This document shows positions 1 through 5,330 of a stretch of 6,458 bases of DNA, in pieces. The notes under the pieces were generated by a model. That model was not told the DNA's origin, searched no databases, and saw nothing but the letters and a program-made list of their open reading frames with translations. A program made the position numbers and the translations under genes. The number at the start of each line of letters is the position of its first letter. Within the stretch, counting starts at the first letter, position 1. Location of the stretch: contig JALSKY010000296.1 of NCBI GenBank assembly GCA_026988585.1, forward strand, positions 1 through 6,458. Reading direction: 5' to 3'. Source of the DNA: Deltaproteobacteria bacterium (GTDB taxonomy: Bacteria > Desulfobacterota > Dissulfuribacteria > Dissulfuribacterales > QOAL01).

Positions 1-131
1 ATTTGACCCCTTTTTTACATAAGATAAAATGTAGATCAAAAAGTGAAGGAATAGGATGGGTATTTTGAAAAGCCTATTCAAATTGAATGTATCAGAAGTT
101 GCAAGATCATCCATCAAAAAACAGTGACGTT
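1..131. other. AT-rich non-coding end of window
   Basis: This stretch lies beyond the dnaK terminator and is clearly richer in A/T than the genes. No gene is supported. On the minus strand a frame is open from an ATG at 114 to the left edge (38 codons, with a hydrophobic stretch PILFLHFLIYIL), but it has no ribosome binding site. Short AT-rich inverted repeats are present: TTTGAA at 64-69 with TTCAAA at 77-82, and ATTCAA at 76-81 with TTGAAT at 83-88. These could be protein-binding sites or chance in AT-rich DNA. Confidence 0.5.
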
Positions 132-173
132 AAACAAAAAGGCCGCCTCCTAAGAATATATAGAAGACGGCCT
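132..173 (-). terminator. Rho-independent terminator of the hrcA-grpE-dnaK operon
   Basis: Read on the minus strand, a GC-rich stem begins with AGGCCGTCTT (173-164) and closes with GAGGCGGCCT (149-140). It has 10 pairs, two of them G-U, around a 14-base AT-rich loop. A run TTTTTGTTT follows directly at 140-132. It starts 43 bases after the dnaK stop codon. The T-run is only on the minus-strand side, so the element is unidirectional. It implies that no dnaJ gene is cotranscribed downstream. Confidence 0.92.
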
Positions 174-216
174 GACTTTGTTGAGTAGGTCAGAGATTGG
201 ACCTGAATTCTACTGG

Positions 217-2142
217 TTACTTCACCTCTTCAAAGTCCGCATCCACTACGTCGTCGTCATCCTTGCCCTTTTGGGCCTGGCTGTCAGATGCCTGTGCCCC
301 TCCGGCACCAGCCGCTCCCTGTGTTGCGCCTGCGCCCTGTGCCTGCTGATACATCATTTCAGCCAGTTTATGGGATGCCTGAACCAGCTCTTCCTGAGCC
401 TTCTTGATGGCATCTGCATCATCACCCTCCATGGCCTTCTTGAGGGCCTCAATCTTTTCGGTGATGTTCTTCCTGGTGGCCTCGTCCACCTTGTCACCCA
501 GTTCGCCCAGGCTCTTTTCAGTGGTGTAGATCAAGCTGTCTGCCTGATTCCTGGCCTCGACCAGCTCCTTTTTCTTCCGGTCTTCTTCAGCATGGAGCTT
601 GGCCTCCTCCTCCATCCTTTTGATCTCCTCTTCAGTGAGACCACTGGATGCCTGAATCCTGATGGACTGCTCCTTGCCTGTGGCCAGATCCTTGGCAGAG
701 ACCTGAAGAATACCGTTAGCATCGATATCGAATGTAACCTCTATCTGGGGCACGCCCCTGGGTGCCGGTGGTATGCCAACCAGTTCGAATTTGCCAATGC
801 TCTTGTTGTCTGCAGCCATCTCACGCTCACCCTGGAGCACATGGATGGTAACAGCATTCTGATTATCTGCCGCTGTAGTGAATATCTGGCTCTTCCTGGC
901 AGGAATGGTGGTGTTTTTCTCAATGAGTTTTGTCATTACTCCACCCATAGTCTCGATTCCCAAGCTGAGCGGTGTAACATCCAGCAGGAGTACATCCTTC
1001 ACATCACCCTTGAGAACTGCTCCCTGGATAGCTGCTCCGATAGCGACCACTTCGTCAGGATTGACGCCCTTGTGAGGTTCCTTCCCAAAGATCTCCTTCA
1101 CCTTCTCCTGGACCTTGGGCATACGGGTCATTCCGCCTACCAGGATGACTTCATCAATGTCTGCCTTGGTAAGGCCTGCATCCTTGAGTGCAGTCTCGCA
1201 CGGTGGAATCAGTCTCTGGATGAGATCGTCTACCATGGCCTCGAATTTTGCCCTGGTAAGCTTGATTACCAGGTGTTTTGGACCGCTGGAGTCTGCTGTG
1301 ATGAAGGGCAGATTTATCTCTGTTTCAGTAGTAGAAGAAAGCTCACACTTCGCCTTTTCTGCAGCCTCCTTCAGGCGCTGCAGGGCCATGCGGTCTTCCC
1401 TGAGATCGATGCCGTGTTCCTTCTGGAACTCATCTGCCAGCCAGTCAACGATTCTCAGGTCAAAGTCTTCACCACCCAGGAAGGTATCTCCGTTAGTGGA
1501 TTTAACCTCGAAGACTCCCTCTCCTATCTCCAGTATGGATATATCGAAGGTTCCGCCACCCAGGTCGAAGACTGCAATCTTTTCCTCTTTCTTTTTATCC
1601 AATCCGTAGGCCAGTGCTGCTGCCGTAGGTTCATTTATGATCCTCAGAACATCGAGGCCTGCTATGCGGCCTGCGTCCTTGGTTGCCTGGCGCTGGCTGT
1701 CATTGAAGTAGGCCGGGACAGTGATGACCGCTTCTTTGACCTCTTCGCCAAGATACTCTTCAGCAGTCTGTTTCATCTTGCCCAGGATCATTGCAGAGAT
1801 CTCAGCAGGGCTGTACTGCTTTCCCTGGACCTCCACGTAGGCATCTCCGTTGGGGCCTTCTACGATCTTATATGGCACGATTTCCTTGGTCCTCTGGACC
1901 TCGGGATCAGTGAATTTCCTTCCTATAAGTCTTTTAACTGCAAAAATGGTATTTTCCGGGTTGGTTACCGCCTGTCTCTTTGCCAGGAGCCCAACCAGCC
2001 TCTCTCCCTTGTCAGTAAAGGCTACTACTGAGGGAGTTGTGCGCCCTCCCTCGCTGTTTGTCAACACCTTGGGCTCGCCACCCTCCATCAACGCAACACA
2101 GGAGTTGGTTGTACCAAGGTCAATTCCTATTACCTTTCCCAT
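217..2142 (-). CDS. dnaK: Molecular chaperone DnaK (Hsp70)
   Basis: DnaK is the cytoplasmic ATP-dependent chaperone that binds exposed hydrophobic segments of unfolded proteins, working with GrpE and DnaJ. The 641-residue product has normal length (E. coli 638). The ATPase domain shows the phosphate-1 motif GIDLGTTNSC (residues 6-15), the catalytic lysine K70, INEPTAAALAYG (169-180), and FDLGGGTFD (192-200) with T198 matching the autophosphorylation threonine. The interdomain linker is VLLLDV (384-389), followed by the substrate-binding beta domain and the helical lid (from about 500). A Gly/Ala-rich disordered tail (about 603-617) leads to the acidic end DDDDVVDADFEEVK, typical of proteobacterial DnaK. 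The start is fixed by the conserved N-terminus and by AAGGAGG nine bases upstream (2152-2158). It is the last gene of the operon, 73 bases after grpE and followed by a terminator. Confidence 0.99.
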   Translation of the reverse strand: MGKVIGIDLGTTNSCVALMEGGEPKVLTNSEGGRTTPSVVAFTDKGERLVGLLAKRQAVTNPENTIFAVKRLIGRKFTDPEVQRTKEIVPYKIVEGPNGDAYVEVQGKQYSPAEISAMILGKMKQTAEEYLGEEVKEAVITVPAYFNDSQRQATKDAGRIAGLDVLRIINEPTAAALAYGLDKKKEEKIAVFDLGGGTFDISILEIGEGVFEVKSTNGDTFLGGEDFDLRIVDWLADEFQKEHGIDLREDRMALQRLKEAAEKAKCELSSTTETEINLPFITADSSGPKHLVIKLTRAKFEAMVDDLIQRLIPPCETALKDAGLTKADIDEVILVGGMTRMPKVQEKVKEIFGKEPHKGVNPDEVVAIGAAIQGAVLKGDVKDVLLLDVTPLSLGIETMGGVMTKLIEKNTTIPARKSQIFTTAADNQNAVTIHVLQGEREMAADNKSIGKFELVGIPPAPRGVPQIEVTFDIDANGILQVSAKDLATGKEQSIRIQASSGLTEEEIKRMEEEAKLHAEEDRKKKELVEARNQADSLIYTTEKSLGELGDKVDEATRKNITEKIEALKKAMEGDDADAIKKAQEELVQASHKLAEMMYQQAQGAGATQGAAGAGGAQASDSQAQKGKDDDDVVDADFEEVK

Positions 2143-2215
2143 TTATCAGTTCCTCCTTCGATTTTCGCTTGCACACGAGATTTTCTGTTTTGAGAAAAAA
2201 CTAAGCATTAACTCT
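2143..2215 (-). promoter_or_regulatory. grpE-dnaK gap with dnaK ribosome binding site
   Basis: The 73-base gap between grpE and dnaK holds a strong Shine-Dalgarno sequence AAGGAGG (2152-2158), nine bases before the dnaK ATG. Upstream of it is a weak AT-only hairpin: TTTTCT (2198-2193, minus strand) pairs with AGAAAA (2186-2181) across six bases. It is too weak for a terminator and lies between two genes whose protein levels usually differ. No clear internal promoter and no CIRCE operator was seen here. Confidence 0.6.
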
Positions 2216-2824
2216 CTATTGTCCACTCTCCTTGTTATTTTTTTTGGAAACCACTACCAGGGCAGGTCTCAGTACCTTTTCGTGGAGGGTGTATCCCTTG
2301 AGCAGTTCCTGGAGCACGGTATTGTGATCCACGTCCTCCCGTTCCTCGACACTAAGGGCTTCGTGGTAGTTGGGATCGAACCTCTGTCCTTCAGCGGCAA
2401 ACGCCTTTAGTCCAAATTTTTCAAGGGTTTTTAGATAACCTGCCAATGAGAACTCTATTCCCTCTATGAGTTGATTTATATCCTTGGCATCCTTGGCTGA
2501 TGCAACGGCCCTTTCCAGGTTGTCGAGAAACGGAAGCAATTCCTTTGCAAACTCCTCCAGTGCATATTTCATATGCTCGATCTTTTCACGTTCAACACGT
2601 TTTTTAAAATTTTCCAGCTCTGCAGCCAAACGAAGCATCTTGTCCTTGCATTCAGCAAGTTCTTTATCCTTGGCTTCGAGCTGTGCCTTGAGATCCATCT
2701 CTTCCTCTCTTCTTTCGTCTTCAGGAACGTTCTGATCCTTGTCCTGCTCCTGCTCCTGTTTCAAGTTTTCCTTCTCTTTCTTCGTCATCTCTCTTTTCCT
2801 GTCCCTCTCTTTTCCCTTTTCCAT
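2216..2824 (-). CDS. grpE: Nucleotide exchange factor GrpE
   Basis: GrpE is the homodimeric cytoplasmic factor that releases ADP from DnaK and so resets its substrate cycle. The 202-residue product has a very charged, low-complexity head rich in K, E, Q and D (residues 1-45), then a long coiled-coil helix (about 45-90), a helical bundle region (about 90-140) and the C-terminal beta-wing that contacts DnaK (about 145-193). The family signature is clear: RFDPNYHEAL (148-157), then VLQELLKGYTLHEKVLRPALV. The start is supported by AAGGAG seven bases upstream, lying inside the last codons of hrcA. A second ATG at codon 13 lacks that spacing. The gene starts one base after the hrcA stop (TGA-G-ATG), so translation is probably coupled. 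Confidence 0.98.
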   Translation of the reverse strand: MEKGKERDRKREMTKKEKENLKQEQEQDKDQNVPEDERREEEMDLKAQLEAKDKELAECKDKMLRLAAELENFKKRVEREKIEHMKYALEEFAKELLPFLDNLERAVASAKDAKDINQLIEGIEFSLAGYLKTLEKFGLKAFAAEGQRFDPNYHEALSVEEREDVDHNTVLQELLKGYTLHEKVLRPALVVVSKKNNKESGQ

Positions 2825-2825
2825 C

Positions 2826-3854
2826 TCAAAGCTCCTTACACTTGGAACTGAGAATTGTAGCTATGTACTCTACCAGAGTGACTATCTTTCCATAATTCAT
2901 CCGCATTGGACCGATAACTCCCAGGCCGCCTACTGGTTCACCCTCCCCTTGATAGGGCGCAAGCACCATGCCGCATCCTGGAATATGCGAGTCTATATCG
3001 CTGCCTATCAATATCTGCATGCCATCATCCCCGAGACATCTGTCGATTATTCGAAGAAGGAGATGTTTCTCCTCCAATGCCTCCAGCAGATTTCTTAACT
3101 GCTTCATATCTGCAAATTCAGGTTCTTCCATCAGGTTGAACTTTCCTTGAATGAAGAGTTCCTCCTCCTGGGCTGTTCCCGGTTTGTCTGGCCTGATAGT
3201 TGGAATGACCCGATCCAGGATGCCATCAAAAGTCTCCCTGTCCCGTTTCATGGATTCTATGAGTTTCTGTCGTAACTGGTTCAGGGAGCCATCTTCCATG
3301 AATTCCTGGAGCTTTCCTGACAGGCGCTCCACTACATCTCTGGAGATTTCATGTTCCAGTCTTATGAGCTGATTTCTCACCTGCCCGTGCTCTGTAACCA
3401 TTACCAGAAGCAGCAGTTTGGGCTGCAGGAGCACCAGTTCCATGAACTGGAGCCTCTCTTTTATGCCTGATGGAGCGCTGACTACTGCAGTGTGTCCTGT
3501 CAGGGAGGCAAGGATCTGGGCGGTCTTTTTCAAGACCTCCTGCAAACCATCGGCCTCCTCCATAATCTCCTTTTCGATGCTGACCTGTTCACCCCATGAC
3601 AAGGGTTTTTTTTCAAGGAGATGCTTTACAAAGAACCGAAGTCCCTCTTCAGTAGGCATTCTACCGGCAGCAGTATGCGGTTGGTAGAGAAACCCTGCCT
3701 CCTCCAGGTCAGCCATGGAGTTTCTGATGGTGGCCGGGCTCAGGCCGAGACGGGCTCGCTTGGCCACGGTACGTGACCCTACAGGCTCCGCACTCTCAAT
3801 ATAGACCTGAACTACCTGTTTGAGTATTTCTCTGTTTCTTTCTGAAAGTTCCAT
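2826..3854 (-). CDS. hrcA: Heat-inducible transcription repressor HrcA
   Basis: HrcA is a dimeric DNA-binding repressor that in most bacteria holds heat-shock operons off by binding the CIRCE operator, with GroEL helping it to fold. The 342-residue product has typical length. The N-terminal winged helix includes MELSERNREILK, EPVGSRT (23-29), and GLSPATIRNSMADLEEAGF (37-55), the recognition region, followed by QPHTAAGRMPTEEGLRF (58-74). The C-terminal domain ends with the conserved GGLGVIGPMRMNYGKIVTLVEYIA (309-332 region). The start is set by the conserved N-terminus, although no good Shine-Dalgarno sequence precedes it. It is the first gene of the operon and is probably autoregulated, but no CIRCE repeat is visible upstream. 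Its first codons are complementary to a leader hairpin arm. Confidence 0.98.
   Translation of the reverse strand: MELSERNREILKQVVQVYIESAEPVGSRTVAKRARLGLSPATIRNSMADLEEAGFLYQPHTAAGRMPTEEGLRFFVKHLLEKKPLSWGEQVSIEKEIMEEADGLQEVLKKTAQILASLTGHTAVVSAPSGIKERLQFMELVLLQPKLLLLVMVTEHGQVRNQLIRLEHEISRDVVERLSGKLQEFMEDGSLNQLRQKLIESMKRDRETFDGILDRVIPTIRPDKPGTAQEEELFIQGKFNLMEEPEFADMKQLRNLLEALEEKHLLLRIIDRCLGDDGMQILIGSDIDSHIPGCGMVLAPYQGEGEPVGGLGVIGPMRMNYGKIVTLVEYIATILSSKCKEL
2832..2837 (-). promoter_or_regulatory. grpE ribosome binding site inside hrcA
   Basis: Read on the minus strand, AAGGAG forms the Lys-Glu codons just before the hrcA terminal leucine. It lies seven bases before the grpE ATG. The grpE start is therefore served by a site embedded in hrcA, consistent with translational coupling through TGA-G-ATG. 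Confidence 0.85.
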
Positions 3855-3883
3855 ATTATCTAATAGTCGGTCTGTTTATGGGG

Positions 3884-3914
3884 AACATAACAAGCCGGTT
3901 TTCTCCTGAGTCAA
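3884..3914 (-). promoter_or_regulatory. Candidate proximal hrcA promoter (P2)
   Basis: On the minus strand TTGACT (3914-3909) and TATGTT (3889-3884) are separated by 19 bases, slightly long for sigma70. The -10 hexamer is followed by CCCC, as in the upstream promoter, where TTATGTT is followed by ACCC. Transcription from here would begin near 3877, giving a leader of only about 23 bases without the upstream hairpin. CCCCATAAA just downstream of the -10 resembles half of a sigma32 promoter, but no -35 element matches it. Confidence 0.35.
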
Positions 3915-3947
3915 GCTATCATAGCAACTATCCCTGTCCGGGTAACC

Positions 3948-3977
3948 CCCGCAACTCGCTGTCTGAAAAGATGCGGG
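3948..3977 (-). repeat. Short leader hairpin upstream of hrcA
   Basis: On the minus strand CCCGCA (3977-3972) can pair with TGCGGG (3953-3948) across an 18-base loop. The arm is GC-rich but short, and no T-run follows, so it is not a terminator. It would form in any transcript begun at the distal promoter. It may be part of a folded leader or chance. Confidence 0.35.
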
Positions 3978-4027
3978 TCAGGATTCATGCCAAGGGACTG
4001 CTCACCCATATCTGTCTGTGACTGAAA

Positions 4028-4069
4028 TATGAAAGTCCCTGACACTGTGCTGCAAGAGGAACTTTCATA
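4028..4069 (-). repeat. 13-bp inverted repeat (hairpin) in the hrcA leader
   Basis: On the minus strand TATGAAAGTTCCT (4069-4057) pairs with AGGGACTTTCATA (4040-4028) over 13 positions, around a 16-base loop. In the minus-strand RNA the single imperfect pair is a U-G wobble, while in plus-strand RNA it would be a C-A mismatch. This favours a function in hrcA-direction transcripts. No T-run follows on either strand, so it is not a simple terminator. It begins about ten bases after the start predicted from the distal promoter, the place where CIRCE lies in many heat-shock leaders, but its sequence and spacing are not those of CIRCE. It could be an RNA structure or a repressor operator. Confidence 0.8.
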
Positions 4070-4084
4070 AAATTTCCAAAGGGT

Positions 4085-4113
4085 AACATAAGTATCCATG
4101 ATTTTGATGTCAA
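4085..4113 (-). promoter_or_regulatory. Distal sigma70-type promoter of hrcA-grpE-dnaK (P1)
   Basis: On the minus strand a perfect -35 hexamer TTGACA (4113-4108) is followed after 17 bases by TATGTT (4090-4085), which matches four of six -10 positions including the key first A and last T. Transcription would begin near 4078 and give a leader of about 224 bases before hrcA. This is the best promoter seen for the operon. Its first transcribed bases run straight into a 13-bp hairpin. Confidence 0.6.
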
Positions 4114-4174
4114 TGGAGTCCATCTCTATTTCGGAACTACCTTTCCATCGTATGGCCGGTTATGGTTGAACCAT
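4096..4174. repeat. Cluster of seven CCAT/ATGG half-sites
   Basis: CCAT or its complement ATGG begins at 4096, 4113, 4120, 4145, 4152, 4162 and 4171. Three inverted pairs are formed: ATGG-AGT-CCAT (4113-4123), CCAT-CGT-ATGG (4145-4155) and the perfect palindrome ATGGTT-G-AACCAT (4162-4174). The first overlaps the -35 hexamer of the distal hrcA promoter; the others lie between the divergent promoters. About 0.6 occurrences would be expected in 79 random bases. They may be operator half-sites of an unidentified regulator. Confidence 0.45.
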
Positions 4175-4200
4175 GATTCATTTTGGTGTAAGTGTTCCTC

Positions 4201-4230
4201 TTGGGAGAGATTTTCTACTTTATGTTTAAT
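4201..4230 (+). promoter_or_regulatory. Candidate promoter of the barrel protein gene
   Basis: TTGGGA (4201-4206, four of six -35 matches) and TTTAAT (4225-4230, five of six -10 matches) are 18 bases apart. Transcription would begin near 4237, just ahead of the ribosome binding site. The -35 is mediocre, so an activator may be needed. An upstream alternative, TTGAAC at 4166-4171, lacks a good -10 partner. Confidence 0.35.
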
Positions 4231-4242
4231 TTCTGAGTAGTT

Positions 4243-4251
4243 GAGGGAGGG
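4243..4251 (+). promoter_or_regulatory. Ribosome binding site of the barrel protein gene
   Basis: The purine run GAGGGAGGG ends three bases before the ATG at 4255. Its first GAGGG has a seven-base spacing, which is within the usual range. It supports this ATG, which is also directly followed by a signal-sequence-like N-terminus. Confidence 0.75.
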
Positions 4252-4254
4252 AAA

Positions 4255-5262
4255 ATGTTCAGAGACCGGATCAGCATCTTTTCATCTGTGGTAGCGGTAT
4301 TTCTGCTTTTGTTACTTGGTTGCAATGAGCTTTATGCCGGCGGCGGCCAACAGTATCCCAACGGGGCAGAGGCCTTTATGATTGGAGCCATGCCGCCTCC
4401 AGGTCTGGTAATGGTCAACTATGCCTACTATGGTCATGCTGATAGCAGCAAGGACAACCAAGGCAGGGATAATGACCTGTTTGACAATGCTGATATCTAT
4501 GGGGATATAGTCCGGTTCATATGGATCTCCAAGCAGAGGATTCTTGGGGCCCAATATGGCCAGCATCTCTTTTTTGGTGTGTTGGGAACCGACATCGATT
4601 TCAACACTGCGGTAGGATCGGAGCTAAAGTCCAGTTACAGTGATTTCAATCTTCTCTATGCAGTCTATTCCCCCATGCTTCTGGGATGGCATCTCATGGA
4701 TGGAAAACTGCATGTTGCTGCCAGCCTCTGTGATATCTATATTCCTCTCTATAATGAAGACAAGGGGAATGTAGCCAGTGTAGGACGCAATTTCTGGACC
4801 TTTGAGCCTGTTTTGGCATTTACCTATATGCCTACCCCCATCACAGAGTTGTCCATGAAATTTATGTACGATTTCAATACGAAACAGCAGGATTACGAGC
4901 CTGGTCCTCCCGCAAGGGTTGATCGCATACCGGGTCAGGAGTTTCACTTCGATTTCAACCTTGCAGTTGCTGTTACAGAGAATCTCAAGATCGGTATAAA
5001 CGGATATTACTACCAGCAGACTACTGATGACGACTACGATTCCATCCGCTACAGCGATGCGGTTCCCGCTGCAGCGTATCCATCCATCAAGGCTGCTCTG
5101 GATCGGGAGGAACGCCATATCACCAGGGCCTTTGCACTTGGGCCTGGAATTATGTACCGGAACAGGAATTTCATGGCTACTCTTCGTTATCAGGAGGAGA
5201 TTGAGGTGAGAAACAAGGCCGATATGAGGCAGGTCTGGTTCAAGCTGATTTATATATTCTGA
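4255..5262 (+). CDS. Outer-membrane beta-barrel protein, SphA / phenol-MetA degradation family
   Basis: The 335-residue product looks like an exported outer-membrane protein of the group annotated as SphA or 'MetA-pathway of phenol degradation', whose members are thought to let small hydrophobic or aromatic compounds cross the outer membrane; the substrate here is unknown. It has a basic N-terminus and hydrophobic core (about 8-21). Family-like blocks are GAEAFMIGAMPPPG (37-50), FWTFEPVLAFTYM (180-192), MYDFNTK (204-210) and NGYYYQQTTDD (249-259). The last strand ends VWFKLIYIF, with the C-terminal phenylalanine expected for barrel assembly. Cleavage could be by signal peptidase I after A28 (LYA), or at C23, where LLGC resembles a weak lipobox. 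The gene diverges from the hrcA operon and lies 68 bases before trpB2 on the same strand with no terminator between. Family assignment is from memory of the sequence pattern. Confidence 0.8.
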   Translation: MFRDRISIFSSVVAVFLLLLLGCNELYAGGGQQYPNGAEAFMIGAMPPPGLVMVNYAYYGHADSSKDNQGRDNDLFDNADIYGDIVRFIWISKQRILGAQYGQHLFFGVLGTDIDFNTAVGSELKSSYSDFNLLYAVYSPMLLGWHLMDGKLHVAASLCDIYIPLYNEDKGNVASVGRNFWTFEPVLAFTYMPTPITELSMKFMYDFNTKQQDYEPGPPARVDRIPGQEFHFDFNLAVAVTENLKIGINGYYYQQTTDDDYDSIRYSDAVPAAAYPSIKAALDREERHITRAFALGPGIMYRNRNFMATLRYQEEIEVRNKADMRQVWFKLIYIF

Positions 5263-5267
5263 TCCAT

Positions 5268-5322
5268 GAGTTAAGTTGATCCAGGATCCATCCATAGAGT
5301 GACTTAATTCCAAATTAAGGAG
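5268..5322 (+). promoter_or_regulatory. Mutually exclusive stems over the trpB2 ribosome binding site
   Basis: The Shine-Dalgarno sequence AAGGAG (5317-5322) lies eight bases before the trpB2 ATG and is strong. Its AAG is the end of a perfect inverted repeat, CTTAATT (5303-5309) with AATTAAG (5313-5319) around a three-base loop. The same CTTAATT segment can instead pair upstream, as ACTTAATTC (5302-5310) with GAGTTAAGT (5268-5276), nine pairs with one G-U. The first fold would cover part of the site and the second would free it. Both stems are AT-rich and weak, so the effect may be small; the palindrome could also be a DNA operator. No terminator is seen in this gap. Confidence 0.4.
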
Positions 5323-5330
5323 ATGTTCTT

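Larger units (their letters stand above)
3855..4254. other. Divergent control region between hrcA and the barrel protein gene
   Basis: These 400 bases separate two divergently transcribed genes and hold no convincing gene. A 70-codon minus-strand frame (4123-3911) overlaps the best promoter and has no ribosome binding site. Visible elements are two promoter-like pairs facing hrcA, one promoter-like pair facing the barrel gene, a 13-bp hairpin with an alternative partner, a second 6-bp stem (CCCGCA at 3948-3953 with TGCGGG at 3972-3977), and a cluster of CCAT/ATGG half-sites. The CIRCE operator (TTAGCACTC-N9-GAGTGCTAA) is absent. A clear sigma32 promoter was not found either; CCCCATAAA occurs near 3877-3883 (minus strand) but has no matching -35 element. 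Confidence 0.7.

Noticed and set aside
1..114. 38-codon minus-strand frame open to the left edge with a hydrophobic stretch
   Set aside because: No Shine-Dalgarno sequence, AT-rich composition that favours hydrophobic codons, and too short to judge; it lies just beyond the dnaK terminator.
178..2031. 617-codon open frame on the plus strand, antisense to dnaK
   Set aside because: Its codons lie in register with those of dnaK, where antisense stops arise only opposite TTA, CTA and TCA codons, which dnaK hardly uses. Long open frames opposite Hsp70 genes are a known artefact of this. The product is Cys/Leu-rich, matches no family I recognise and has no promoter or start signal.
2152..2158. Hairpin segment A also matching seven bases (AGGAACT) next to the dnaK Shine-Dalgarno
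   Set aside because: Purine-rich ribosome binding sites often give such short matches, and the pairing does not extend further.
3877..3883. CCCCATAAA as the -10 of a sigma32 heat-shock promoter
   Set aside because: No CTTGAAA-like -35 lies 13-17 bases upstream; the nearest CTTGA is about 27 bases away.
4028..4069. Reading the 13-bp inverted repeat as a transcription terminator
   Set aside because: Neither strand has a T-run after the stem, and no gene ends next to it; it lies just after a promoter instead.
3911..4123. 70-codon minus-strand frame upstream of hrcA
   Set aside because: It overlaps the -35 and -10 of the best hrcA promoter and contains the 13-bp hairpin, has no ribosome binding site and shows no recognisable domain. 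A short peptide from a later ATG cannot be fully excluded.
4153..4170. Sigma54-type promoter (TGGC...TTG) before the barrel gene
   Set aside because: The spacing is wrong: ten bases after the GG there is TT and not the required GC.
4624..5313. 229-codon minus-strand frame opposite the barrel gene
   Set aside because: It is a shadow of a gene with clear signal sequence, family blocks and C-terminal phenylalanine on the plus strand.
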